35,000 bases of DNA. It comes from Bacillus sp. AFS006103 (GTDB taxonomy: Bacteria; Bacillota; Bacilli; Bacillales; Cytobacillaceae). The translations under genes were made by a program, and so were the position numbers. The stretch lies in NCBI GenBank assembly GCA_002559145.1, contig NTXX01000083.1:1-35000 (forward strand). The letters are read 5' to 3'. Numbering within the stretch: position 1 is the first letter of the stretch; each line of letters opens with the position of its first letter. The notes under the pieces were generated by a model. That model was not told the origin of the DNA. It made no database searches and worked only from the letters and a program-made list of their open reading frames with translations. Of the stretch, positions 8,545 to 16,318 are shown piece by piece.

Positions 8545-9519
8545 TTGAAACCAAAAATTTATATTACAAGAATGCTTCCTAAAGAAATTACGGATAAACT
8601 TTCAGGTGAATTTTATGTAAAAATGTGGGAAGAGGAAGATATCCCGGTTCCGAGGGATGTTTTATTAAAAGAAATAGAAGATGTAGACGGCCTCATCTGT
8701 CTTTTTACAGAATCGATTGATGAAGAGGTTATAAAGAAGGCGGAAAAGTTAAAGGTGATTAGTAATGTAGCTGTGGGCTATAATAATATCGATATTGAAG
8801 CGGCAGCAATGAGAGGGATTATTGTTACCAACACGCCGGGTGTTTTAACTGAAACGACGGCTGATTTAACATTTGCTCTTTTAATGGCAACTGCAAGAAG
8901 AGTTGTGGAAGCTTCAGATTACTTGCGTCGTGGCGAATGGGGTTCTTGGTCCATGATGCAGCTAACTGGACAGGATATTTATGGTACAACCATGGGGATT
9001 ATTGGATTAGGAAGAATTGGCGAAGCACTGGTCAAGCGGGCGAAGGGCTTTGATATGAAGGTTCTTTATCATAATCGGACACGAAAACTCGAGAAAGAAC
9101 AAGAACTGGAAATCCACTATGTTGAGCTAAAGGATTTGCTAGAACAATCGGATTATGTTTGCTTGCTTCTTCCGTATAGTCCAGAGGTACATCACTTAAT
9201 TGGTAAAGAAGAGTTATCCCTTATGAAAAACGATGCTATTCTTATTAATTCGGGTCGAGGAGGGCTTGTTGATGAGAATGCTTTATTTCATGCATTGAAG
9301 GATGGTGAGATTTGGGGGGCCGGTTTAGACGTATTTGAACAAGAACCGGTGCCTGTTGATCATCCATTACTCACCCTGCCAAATGTTGTAACCATTCCTC
9401 ATATTGGTAGTGCTAGTGTTAAAACAAGAATGCGAATGGCTCATCTAGCGGCTGATAACATGATAAATGTGTTAAAGGGGAATGAACCAATTACTCCAGT
9501 TTTCTTAGTAAAAAAATAA
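8545..9519 (+). CDS. D-2-hydroxyacid dehydrogenase (glyoxylate/hydroxypyruvate reductase type)
   Basis: A 324-aa NAD(P)-dependent dehydrogenase of the D-isomer family. The substrate loop SNVAVGYNNID is typical of glycerate dehydrogenase/glyoxylate reductase members. The Rossmann motif is MGIIGLGRIGEAL. The catalytic arginine (INSGRGGLVDE), glutamate (FEQEPVP) and histidine (IPHIGSAS) are all present. It probably reduces glyoxylate or hydroxypyruvate; the exact substrate is an inference. The start is TTG at 8545, six bases after GGCGGAG. The ATG at 8540 is closer to the site but reaches a stop after one further codon (ATGAATTGA). Confidence 0.92.
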   Translation: MKPKIYITRMLPKEITDKLSGEFYVKMWEEEDIPVPRDVLLKEIEDVDGLICLFTESIDEEVIKKAEKLKVISNVAVGYNNIDIEAAAMRGIIVTNTPGVLTETTADLTFALLMATARRVVEASDYLRRGEWGSWSMMQLTGQDIYGTTMGIIGLGRIGEALVKRAKGFDMKVLYHNRTRKLEKEQELEIHYVELKDLLEQSDYVCLLLPYSPEVHHLIGKEELSLMKNDAILINSGRGGLVDENALFHALKDGEIWGAGLDVFEQEPVPVDHPLLTLPNVVTIPHIGSASVKTRMRMAHLAADNMINVLKGNEPITPVFLVKK

Positions 9520-10068
9520 TTATGACATAGTTAAATGTCAAATTATTACAGATGAGGATGTTTCAGAAGACATCAAGAATTACTTTACAGCGAAAAAAAT
9601 CGAAATCGAAATAGCAGAATAATAAAAAGTTATTTAATAATTATTCTTTGTAAGCGTAAACAATGAAGAGTGTCAGGCACCACATGTGGACATTTGTCCA
9701 CGTGTGGTGCCTGACACTCTATTCTTTTGGATAAATGTGTACATTTTGTGAAGGAAAATACTTGAATTAAATCCTCAAATTACATAGGAATAATGAGGTT
9801 GAAGCATTGGTAGATATGGATTCTGAAAATTTAGAAGGTTGGAATGAGAGTAATTCCCAAATAAAAAATGATTGTTAAGAGAGCGAAAACAAATTAAACT
9901 TAAATAAGCTAATCATTATTGTAAAAGAGTAAACATCATTTTATTGAAAAAGCAAAGGCGCTTTGTTCAGCGGAGTTTGGTATGGAGCTGGACAATAAAA
10001 GAATTGTACTTCCTAGTTAGTACCTCAATGTAATCAACTTTTATTATATTAAAAAAGGGGAAATGCAA
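9520..10068 (+). other. Gene-free spacer with a long hairpin and possible gene remnants
   Basis: This 549-bp stretch has no complete gene. It holds the large repeat hairpin at 9667-9720. Two short open stretches without start codons read like protein C-termini: 9512-9625 (ending FTAKKIEIEIAE) and 9925-10020 (with AEFGMELDNKRIVLP). A third piece near 9800-9880 (DMDSENLEGWNES) is similar in style. They may be leftovers of decayed genes. The end of the region holds the gltT ribosome binding site. Confidence 0.5.
9667..9720. repeat. Long inverted repeat built from two copies of the dispersed palindrome
   Basis: Two 26-bp arms (9667-9692 and 9695-9720) are complementary except at one position and are separated by two bases. 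Each arm begins with the dispersed motif (AGAGTGTCAGGCACCAC on the left, its complement on the right). It would form a very stable hairpin or cruciform. There is no T-run immediately after it (ATTCTTTT follows). Confidence 0.95.
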
Positions 10069-11316
10069 ATGAAGAAGATTAGTTTAGCATGGCAGATATT
10101 CATTGGTTTGGCACTTGGTATTATTGTCGGGGCGGTTTTTTACGGTAATCCGCATGTGGCAACTTATCTCCAGCCAATTGGCGATATATTTATTCGCTTA
10201 ATTAAAATGATCGTTGTTCCTATCGTTATCTCCAGCCTGATTGTGGGTGTTGCAGGCGCAGGTGATATGAAGTCTTTGGGGAAATTGGGCGGAAAAACGC
10301 TGCTCTATTTTGAAATCATTACCACAATTGCGATTGTTGTCGGATTACTGGCAGCTAACGTGTTCCAGCCAGGTGATGGCGTAGATAAATCGAAACTTAC
10401 CAAAACAGATATAAACAGTTATGTTGAGACAGCGCAACATACAGAGTCCCATTCTATGATTGACACGGTTGTGAATATTGTTCCTACGAATATCATTCAG
10501 TCCTTGGCAAACGGGGAAATGCTTCCGATTATTTTCTTTTCCGTTATGTTTGGACTTGGATTAGCAGCGATTGGAGAGAAAGGGTTACCAATAATCAATT
10601 TCTTCCGAGGAACGGCCGATGCGATGTTCTATGTCACGAATCAAATCATGAAACTAGCGCCTTTCGGTGTGTTTGCGTTAATTGGTGTGACGGTTTCGAA
10701 GTTTGGTATCACCTCATTAATTCCATTAGGAAAACTAGTCCTTGTTGTATACGGATCAATGTTTTTCTTCATTCTAGTTATCCTAGGATTAGTTGCAAAA
10801 ATTGTAGGATTTAACATTTTTAATCTCATTAAATATTTAAAAGATGAATTAATATTAGGTTACACGACAGCAAGTTCTGAAACAGTTCTTCCAAAAATCA
10901 TGGAAAAAATGGAGAAACTGGGCTGTCCAAAATCGATTACATCCTTCGTTATTCCAACTGGATATTCCTTTAATCTAGATGGTTCGACGCTTTACCAAGC
11001 GATTGCCGCATTGTTTATTGCGCAAATGTACGGAATTCATATGAGTATTGGACATCAAATCACATTAGTTCTTGTACTGATGTTAACTTCTAAAGGAATC
11101 GCCGGTGTACCGGGTGTATCGTTTGTTGTATTGCTTGCTACATTAGGAAGCGTGGGAATCCCTGTAGAAGGACTAGCATTTATTGCTGGTATTGACCGGA
11201 TTCTTGATATGGCACGTACTTGTGTAAACATTGTCGGAAACTCTTTGGCTGCCATTGTTATTACCAAATGGGAAGGCCATGAGCTTAAAGATTATCAGGA
11301 ACAAAAGGTAGCTTAA
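10069..11316 (+). CDS. gltT: Sodium/proton-glutamate (dicarboxylate/amino acid:cation) symporter
   Basis: A 415-aa inner-membrane carrier of the DAACS family that imports glutamate or aspartate with cations. The signatures are PIVISSLIVGVAGAGD near the N-terminus, the serine-rich hairpin (TTASSETVLPKIM), the substrate motif PTGYSFNLDGSTLYQ, SKGIAGVPGVSFVVL, and the DRILDMARTCVNIVGNS segment. The overall sequence closely follows B. subtilis GltT as I remember it, more than GltP. AAAAGGGG is only two or three bases before the ATG at 10063 but eight before the ATG at 10069, so the second is chosen. The gene is monocistronic with its own terminator. Confidence 0.93.
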   Translation: MKKISLAWQIFIGLALGIIVGAVFYGNPHVATYLQPIGDIFIRLIKMIVVPIVISSLIVGVAGAGDMKSLGKLGGKTLLYFEIITTIAIVVGLLAANVFQPGDGVDKSKLTKTDINSYVETAQHTESHSMIDTVVNIVPTNIIQSLANGEMLPIIFFSVMFGLGLAAIGEKGLPIINFFRGTADAMFYVTNQIMKLAPFGVFALIGVTVSKFGITSLIPLGKLVLVVYGSMFFFILVILGLVAKIVGFNIFNLIKYLKDELILGYTTASSETVLPKIMEKMEKLGCPKSITSFVIPTGYSFNLDGSTLYQAIAALFIAQMYGIHMSIGHQITLVLVLMLTSKGIAGVPGVSFVVLLATLGSVGIPVEGLAFIAGIDRILDMARTCVNIVGNSLAAIVITKWEGHELKDYQEQKVA

Positions 11317-11329
11317 TTTGTAGAAAAAA

Positions 11330-11358
11330 GGGCATCTTCGAAATGGAGATGTCCTTTT
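11330..11358 (+). terminator. Rho-independent terminator after gltT
   Basis: GGGCATCT (11330-11337) pairs with AGATGTCC (11347-11354, one G-U pair), preceded by an A-run and followed by TTTT. Confidence 0.85.
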
Positions 11359-11419
11359 CATTGTTTTTCAACCTCTAAATGGCTGTAGCATCATCAATGC
11401 CAGCCGACGTAACTCTTTG

Positions 11420-11455
11420 TTTTTGAAAATAGCTACTAAAAATAATTTTCAAAAA
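11420..11455. promoter_or_regulatory. AT-rich dyad upstream of the sulfate operon promoter
   Basis: TTTTTGAAAAT (11420-11430) and ATTTTCAAAAA (11445-11455) are exact inverse copies with 14 bases between. They end two bases before the -35 dyad. This could be an operator or a structural element; no regulator can be named. Confidence 0.4.
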
Positions 11456-11456
11456 A

Positions 11457-11490
11457 CCTACTTGACAGGTAGGAAAAGTCAGAATAAAAT
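11457..11490 (+). promoter_or_regulatory. Sigma-A-like promoter with an operator-like dyad on its -35 box
   Basis: TTGACA (11462-11467) and TAAAAT (11485-11490) are 17 bp apart. The -35 box sits in the centre of the palindrome CCTACTTGACAGGTAGG (11457-11473), which is symmetric except for one base pair. A protein bound there would block polymerase. I cannot assign the site to CymR or another named sulfur regulator, and I see no S-box riboswitch in the leader. Confidence 0.65.
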
Positions 11491-11525
11491 GTAAATAATT
11501 CAAAGAAAACAATTAATTTAATATT

Positions 11526-11582
11526 AAGCCGATTGGAAAACCAAAGGCTTATACTCTTTTTCAAGGGTATAAGCTTTTTTTT
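11526..11582 (+). promoter_or_regulatory. Leader attenuator: alternative stem followed by a terminator
   Basis: About 30-80 bases after the expected transcript start there is a stem AAGCC/GGCTT (11526-11530 with 11546-11550) enclosing TTGG, aaaa, CCAA. A 12-bp terminator follows (11547-11558 with 11563-11574, loop TTTC) and then T8. The two stems share bases 11547-11550, so they cannot both be complete. That is the layout of a transcription attenuator. The signal it senses is unknown. Confidence 0.6.
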
Positions 11583-11600
11583 ATAGAAAGGGGACTAACC

Positions 11601-11699
11601 ATGAATTTTCCGATAAGTAAGTATAGTCCGTATTGTTGTATCTCTAAATGCAGGAATATAAGTTCTTTTATTACTATAAAACCAAGTAATCTTATGTGA
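11601..11699 (+). CDS. Cys-containing 32-aa mini-ORF in the sulfate operon leader
   Basis: It has a strong ribosome binding site (AAGGGG, seven bases before ATG). The peptide begins MNFPISKYSPYCCISKCRN and carries three cysteines, two adjacent, then a serine/threonine-rich tail. It lies between the attenuator and the yezD-like gene, 28 bp before the latter's start. No family is recognised. A leader peptide sensing cysteine supply is possible by analogy with cysteine-responsive upstream reading frames in other bacteria. A small functional protein or chance reading frame are alternatives. It lies downstream of the visible terminator, so it cannot drive that terminator in the classical way. Confidence 0.45.
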   Translation: MNFPISKYSPYCCISKCRNISSFITIKPSNLM

Positions 11700-11727
11700 T
11701 ATTACGAGATTAAGAGAGGATGATATT

Positions 11728-11904
11728 ATGGCAATCGTGGATCAAGCAAAAGCAAACTATATTCTATCGATACTAAAGGGTTTGGAGTATGGTTCTGTAG
11801 TTATTACTGTTCATGATGGCACCATCACCCAAATTGATAAAACAGAGAAAACTAGATTTGCACTAAAAAAGAGTACTTCTAAAGATAATGCTAAGAATAA
11901 GTAA
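11728..11904 (+). CDS. yezD: YezD-family (DUF2292) small protein
   Basis: A 58-aa soluble protein. The segment ILKGLEYGSVVITVHDGTITQIDKTEKTR matches the DUF2292/YezD family, whose members are about 55-65 aa and are commonly found beside sulfur-assimilation genes in Firmicutes. The molecular role is unknown. The start ATG follows AGAGAGGATGATATT. It lies 29 bp before the sulfate-binding protein gene, so it is very probably the first conserved gene of the sulfate-uptake operon. Confidence 0.82.
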   Translation: MAIVDQAKANYILSILKGLEYGSVVITVHDGTITQIDKTEKTRFALKKSTSKDNAKNK

Positions 11905-11933
11905 TTGTTTTTAAAAAAAGGAGGAACTGACAA

Positions 11934-13004
11934 ATGAAATTAGCTTATAAATTTACAACGGTACTTATGCTCATCGCCCTTATTCTAGCTGGGTGCAGCA
12001 GTCAGTCTAGTAATCAAGTAACTGAGAAAAAGGATGGGGGAACCAAACAAGAGGCGGCAAAAACAAAGGAACCTGTCCAATTGTTAAATGTTTCCTATGA
12101 CCCTACGCGGGAGCTTTATGAAGAATTTAACGGAGAATTCGCTAAGTATTGGGAAAAGGAAAACGGCCAAAAGGTAACCATTCAACAGTCCCATGGCGGC
12201 TCAGGGAAACAAGGCAGGGCGGTTATTGATGGGCTTGAGGCAGATGTTGTGACGCTGGCATTAGCCTATGACATTGATGAGATTGCCAATCTTGGCGGCT
12301 TACTTTCGAAGGATTGGCAAAAGAACCTGAAGGATAACTCGACACCGTATACGTCGACGATTGTATTTCTAGTTAAAAAGGGCAATCCAAAGGGTATTAA
12401 GGATTGGGACGATTTAACGAAAAAGGGCACTTCCGTTATTACCCCGAACCCGAAGACGTCTGGCGGGGCAAGATGGAATTACTTAGCTGCTTGGGCGTAT
12501 GCAAAGGATAAATATAATGGTGATGAAACGAAAATTAAGAAGTTTATGAGCCAACTTTATAAAAATGTGGAAGTACTGGACTCAGGCGCACGCGGGGCAA
12601 CCACTACGTTTGTGGAACGGGGCATTGGTGATGTCTTGATCGCTTGGGAGAACGAGGCCTTCTTGACCCTTAATGAATTAGGCAAAGATAAGTTTGAGAT
12701 TGTTGTACCATCCATTAGTATTCTGGCCGAACCACCGGTTGCCGTTGTGGATAAGAACGTGGATAAAAAGGGAACCAGAGAGGTAGCTGAGGCCTATTTA
12801 AACTATTTATACAGTGATGTAGGTCAGGAGATTATCGCGAAAAATTACTATCGTCCGCGGAATCAAGCGATTCTTGATAAGTATGCAGATGTCTTTCCAA
12901 AAATTAATCTAGTGACAATTGACAAAGACTTTGGCGGATGGAAAAAAGCACAAGAGACCCACTTTAATGATGGCGGAACGTTTGATCAGATTTACCAGCC
13001 TTAA
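11934..13004 (+). CDS. Sulfate/thiosulfate ABC transporter substrate-binding lipoprotein
   Basis: A 356-aa extracellular binding protein of the Sbp/CysP family. The lipoprotein signal peptide ends in the lipobox LAGC, with the lipidated cysteine near residue 21, followed by a Ser/Gln/Asn linker. Family segments are LLNVSYDPTRELYEEFN, IQQSHGGSGKQGRAV, DVVTLALAYDID, the SGGARWNYLAAWAYA helix and DVLIAWENEAFL. It captures sulfate or thiosulfate at the outer face of the membrane and delivers it to CysT-CysW. AAGGAGG lies nine bases before ATG. The 86-bp gap before cysT has no clear terminator. Confidence 0.95.
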   Translation: MKLAYKFTTVLMLIALILAGCSSQSSNQVTEKKDGGTKQEAAKTKEPVQLLNVSYDPTRELYEEFNGEFAKYWEKENGQKVTIQQSHGGSGKQGRAVIDGLEADVVTLALAYDIDEIANLGGLLSKDWQKNLKDNSTPYTSTIVFLVKKGNPKGIKDWDDLTKKGTSVITPNPKTSGGARWNYLAAWAYAKDKYNGDETKIKKFMSQLYKNVEVLDSGARGATTTFVERGIGDVLIAWENEAFLTLNELGKDKFEIVVPSISILAEPPVAVVDKNVDKKGTREVAEAYLNYLYSDVGQEIIAKNYYRPRNQAILDKYADVFPKINLVTIDKDFGGWKKAQETHFNDGGTFDQIYQP

Positions 13005-13090
13005 TAAGCGGTAATGTTCGTAACGGGTGTCCTGAACTGTAAGGGATTTGGGATGCCCTCCATGTATCTTATCCGGAAGGGGTCAACCTC

Positions 13091-13924
13091 ATGGCTCGTT
13101 TAGCAAGTTTGAAAATGAAAAGAAATAGTGTGCTGCCGGGCTTCGGTCTTTCGCTAGGGTTTACGATGTTTTATATAAGCCTCCTTGTCATTCTTCCGTT
13201 ATCGATGATTTTTATTAATTCGGTAACTGTTGAGTGGTCGAAAATCTGGGGGACGATCTCTGACCCAAGGGTGGTTGCCTCCTATAAACTGAGTTTTGGT
13301 GCCGCCTTTTTAGCGGGCTCTATTAATGTGACTTTTGGTGTACTCATTGCATGGGTGCTGGTGCGTTATCCGTTTCCCGGCAGACGAATTATTGATGGGT
13401 TGGTGGATTTGCCGTTTGCCTTACCAACAGCGATTGCCGGGATTGCTTTAACCACTTTGTATACGGAAAATGGCTGGGTTGGGCAGTTTTTAAGCTTTAA
13501 GGTGGCGTTTACTCCGCTTGGGATTACACTAGCCTTAACATTTATCGGTCTGCCCTTTGTAGTCCGCACCGTGCAGCCCGTTTTGCAAAGCTTGGAAAAA
13601 GAAATGGAAGAAGCTTCTGCTAGCTTGGGGGCGAACCGTTTACAAACATTTGTAAGAGTTATTTTTCCTGAATTATTACCGGCTGCACTTACTGGTTTCG
13701 CCCTTGCATTTGCTCGTGCGCTTGGGGAATATGGGTCGGTAGTCTTTATTTCCGGAAATATGCCGATGAAGACAGAAATTACCCCTCTGTTAATCATGAC
13801 TAAGTTAGAACAATATGATTATGCGGGGGCGACCGCTATTGCCGCAGTTATGCTGATTTTTTCCTTCACGATCCTGCTTATTATTAACCTATTACAGTGG
13901 TGGACGAATCGGAAATTTATTTAG
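13091..13924 (+). CDS. cysT: Sulfate ABC transporter permease CysT
   Basis: A 277-aa membrane protein with about six helices and the ABC permease EAA loop (EEASASLGANRLQTFVRVIFPELLPA). The DLPFALPTAIAGIALTTLY segment is typical of CysT/CysU. It pairs with CysW to form the membrane channel driven by CysA. The ribosome binding site is GGAAGGGG, eight bases before ATG. It is followed by a 323-bp repeat-filled gap, unusual inside such an operon. Confidence 0.95.
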   Translation: MARLASLKMKRNSVLPGFGLSLGFTMFYISLLVILPLSMIFINSVTVEWSKIWGTISDPRVVASYKLSFGAAFLAGSINVTFGVLIAWVLVRYPFPGRRIIDGLVDLPFALPTAIAGIALTTLYTENGWVGQFLSFKVAFTPLGITLALTFIGLPFVVRTVQPVLQSLEKEMEEASASLGANRLQTFVRVIFPELLPAALTGFALAFARALGEYGSVVFISGNMPMKTEITPLLIMTKLEQYDYAGATAIAAVMLIFSFTILLIINLLQWWTNRKFI

Positions 13925-14247
13925 TTTTTAATAGATTAAAAGGTTGATTCTGCAATGCGCAAATAATCTGCTTCAATTGACAAATAAGCTGGCTAGATGC
14001 GCAAATAAAAGTTTTGTATCGAAGTGAATGATCCGCTATTTGAGCAAAAATGATGGTTTTTAACTACGTTTATGGTTACTTCTTGGTGTAAAATTACACT
14101 ATATCAGCGATAAAAAAGATATATCAGCGGAACTATATCATTTATCAGCGAAAAATATGATTTTATCAGCGAAAAATATGATTTTATCAGCGAAAACAGA
14201 ATTAGCAACTGAAAAGGATCCTTTTACGGGTCCCAAAGGAGGTACTT
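13925..14247. repeat. Two arrays of short direct repeats phased at 21 bp between cysT and cysW
   Basis: No gene is seen in this 323-bp gap. The first array has three copies of a CAAATAA core at 13960, 13981 and 14002, exactly 21 bp apart; the outer two are TGCGCAAATAA. The second has five copies of TATCAGCG at 14102, 14122, 14143, 14164 and 14185, with steps of 20, 21, 21 and 21. Copies 3 and 4 are followed by the same AAAAATATGATTT. The cysW ribosome binding site (AAAGGAGG) lies near the end. Confidence 0.85.
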
Positions 14248-15135
14248 ATGGCTGGAAATGCCCCATTACAATATTCAAGTCCACCACTACAGACGACAGC
14301 CAGCAATTCTGAGCCGCGACTCGTGCGCTGGATACTAATCACACTCGCTCTAGCATTTCTAGGTTTGTTTTTGGTGTTACCCTTGGTTGCTATTTTTATA
14401 AAAGCGTTTGATAAGGGGAGCGCCGTTTTTCTTGAAGCGATTAGCAATCCAGATGCTTTATCTGCAATCAAGCTAACTTTAATCATTACCCTAATCACTG
14501 TGCCACTCAATGCCATTTTTGGTATTGCTGCGGCTTGGGCCGTTACTAAGTTCAATTTTAAAGGAAAAAGTCTGTTGATAACGATTATTGATCTTCCGTT
14601 TGCAATCTCGCCGGTTATCGCGGGATTGGTATTTGTCTTATTATTTAGTGCACATGGATTATTTGGAGAATGGTTAATCGAACATAATATAAAAATTATT
14701 TTCGCGGTACCCGGAATCGCACTGGCCACCCTTTTGGTGACGCTGCCCTTTGTTGCCCGGGAACTAATCCCGTTAATGCAGACCCAGGGGATGGCTGATG
14801 AGGAAGCATCCCTGACGTTAGGGGCAAGCGGTTGGAAGACCTTCCTTTTGGTGACCTTGCCGAATATTAAATGGGGATTATTATATGGAATTATTCTCTG
14901 TAGTGCTCGAGCGATTGGGGAGTTTGGAGCCGTTTCGGTTGTGTCGGGACATATCCGGGGTATGACCAATACGATGCCGCTCCATATTGAAATTTTATAC
15001 AATGAATATCAATTCTCCGCAGCCTTTGCGGTTGCTTCCTTAATGTCATTATTCGCCATCATCACTTTGGTTGTTAAAAATATCATTGAATGGAAAGCCA
15101 AAAAGTCATTTGAACCTGAAGAAGGAGCACACTAA
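14248..15135 (+). CDS. cysW: Sulfate ABC transporter permease CysW
   Basis: A 295-aa permease with the CysW segments IIDLPFAISPVIAGLVFVLL and DEEASLTLGASGWKTFLLVTLPNIK (EAA loop). GAVSVVSGHIRGMTNTMPLHIEILYNEY near the C-terminus is a hallmark of sulfate permeases. The N-terminal 25 residues are Ser/Thr-rich and soluble. The start ATG follows AAAGGAGG with six-base spacing. The stop codon is one base before the cysA start, so the two are translationally coupled. Confidence 0.95.
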   Translation: MAGNAPLQYSSPPLQTTASNSEPRLVRWILITLALAFLGLFLVLPLVAIFIKAFDKGSAVFLEAISNPDALSAIKLTLIITLITVPLNAIFGIAAAWAVTKFNFKGKSLLITIIDLPFAISPVIAGLVFVLLFSAHGLFGEWLIEHNIKIIFAVPGIALATLLVTLPFVARELIPLMQTQGMADEEASLTLGASGWKTFLLVTLPNIKWGLLYGIILCSARAIGEFGAVSVVSGHIRGMTNTMPLHIEILYNEYQFSAAFAVASLMSLFAIITLVVKNIIEWKAKKSFEPEEGAH

Positions 15136-15136
15136 A

Positions 15137-16207
15137 ATGAGCATTCAAATTCAAAATATCTCAAAATCATTTGGAAACTTCCAGGCCCTTGATGATATTA
15201 ATTTCGATATTCAAACAGGGGAGCTCATCGCGCTACTTGGTCCGTCCGGTTCCGGGAAAACATCGCTGCTAAGAATCATCGCAGGCTTAGAAAAGGCTAA
15301 TCAGGGAGCCATTCTGTTTGGGAAAGAAGATATCACACATATCAGCACAAAGGAACGGAAAGTAGGATTTGTGTTTCAACATTATGCGTTGTTCCGTCAT
15401 ATGACTGTTTTTGAAAATGTAGCGTATGGATTAAAAGTCCGACCAAGAAAAACGCGTCCTTCCAAAAATGAAATAAAAGAAAAGGTCATGGAATTACTGA
15501 ATCTAGTAAAACTAGAGTCCTTTGCTGATCGATACCCATCCCATTTGTCCGGAGGGCAGCGGCAGCGCGTGGCATTAGCAAGAGCACTAGCGGTTGAGCC
15601 AAAGGTTCTCTTGTTAGATGAACCGTTTGGTGCATTAGATGCCAAAGTTCGGAAAGATCTTCGCCGATGGCTAAGAAAGCTCCATGATGATTATGAGATT
15701 ACGAGTATTTTTGTGACACACGACCAGGAGGAGGCGCTCGATGTTGCCGACCGAGTGGTTGTGATGAATGAAGGAAAGATTGAGCAAATCGGTACCCCGG
15801 AGGAAGTCTATGAAAACCCAAATAGTCCGTTTGTTTATCACTTTTTAGGAAATGTTAATTTGTTTAAGGGACGCCTTCATGGCGGGAAATTATGTCAGGG
15901 TGATTTTGTAGTCGATGCTCCTGAATTCTTGGGGGCAGATAATAAGGAGGCAGTAGGTTACGTTCGGCCGCATGATATAAACATCGAAAGAAAAAGAAGC
16001 GTAGATTCCGTATCTGCAAAAATTAACTATATTCATTTAGTTGGAGCCGCCGTACAGCTCGAACTGATTCGCAGAGACAATGACGAGTATCTGGAAGTAG
16101 AATTAACCAAAGAACAATATCGAAACCTTAAACTAAAAACAGGCGAAGAAGTGTTTGTAAAACCCAAACAACTAAAGGTCTTTATACCCGAGGATTACTC
16201 AATTTAA
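15137..16207 (+). CDS. cysA: Sulfate/thiosulfate-importing ATPase CysA
   Basis: A 356-aa ABC ATPase that powers sulfate uptake. The order is Walker A (GPSGSGKTS near 35-43), Q-loop (FVFQHYALFRHMTVFENVAYGL), signature (LSGGQRQRVALARAL), Walker B (VLLLDEPFGALD), H-loop (VTHDQEEALDVADR), then a TOBE-like regulatory tail (VGYVRPHDINIER). The frame is open upstream into cysW. The ATG at 15137 is chosen because GAAGGAG lies nine bases before it and the protein then starts MSIQIQNISKSFG as in the family. It is the last gene of the operon. Confidence 0.96.
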   Translation: MSIQIQNISKSFGNFQALDDINFDIQTGELIALLGPSGSGKTSLLRIIAGLEKANQGAILFGKEDITHISTKERKVGFVFQHYALFRHMTVFENVAYGLKVRPRKTRPSKNEIKEKVMELLNLVKLESFADRYPSHLSGGQRQRVALARALAVEPKVLLLDEPFGALDAKVRKDLRRWLRKLHDDYEITSIFVTHDQEEALDVADRVVVMNEGKIEQIGTPEEVYENPNSPFVYHFLGNVNLFKGRLHGGKLCQGDFVVDAPEFLGADNKEAVGYVRPHDINIERKRSVDSVSAKINYIHLVGAAVQLELIRRDNDEYLEVELTKEQYRNLKLKTGEEVFVKPKQLKVFIPEDYSI

Positions 16208-16213
16208 AAGCAA

Positions 16214-16230
16214 ATGGTGCCTGACACCAT
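16214..16230. repeat. Dispersed palindrome copy after cysA
   Basis: ATGGTGCCTGACACCAT: a single copy of the window-wide motif, seven bases after the cysA stop and ahead of the terminator. Confidence 0.9.
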
Positions 16231-16245
16231 TGGAAACCACACTTA

Positions 16246-16275
16246 AAAGACGAGCTTGATTTCAAGCTCGTCTTT
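16246..16275. terminator. Bidirectional terminator between the sulfate and gluconate operons
   Basis: A perfect 14-bp stem (16246-16259 with 16262-16275), core GACGAGCTTGA, with A-rich and T-rich ends. It lies between the convergent cysA and gntZ genes and can serve both. Confidence 0.9.
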
Positions 16276-16318
16276 CCTATTCTATTATTTAAACAATAGT
16301 AGATGGAACCCTTAATCT

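Noticed and set aside
11500..11727. S-box (SAM) or T-box riboswitch ahead of the sulfate operon
   Set aside because: I looked for the conserved S-box core and the T-box GGTGGNACCGCG core; neither is present.
13366..13797. Minus-strand open frame opposite cysT
   Set aside because: Antisense shadow of a conserved permease; composition and lack of a start signal argue against coding.
14100..14195. CRISPR array
   Set aside because: The repeats are 8-20 bp with a 21-bp period and no unique spacers, so they are not CRISPR units.
14110..14240. Coding sequence for a 7-residue repeat peptide (LSAKNMI type) in the 21-bp array
   Set aside because: The frame stays open through four copies but there is no start codon with a ribosome binding site and it overlaps the cysW start out of frame.
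14202..15002. Long minus-strand open frame opposite cysW
   Set aside because: It is the antisense of a clearly conserved permease gene, with no ribosome binding site and no family match.
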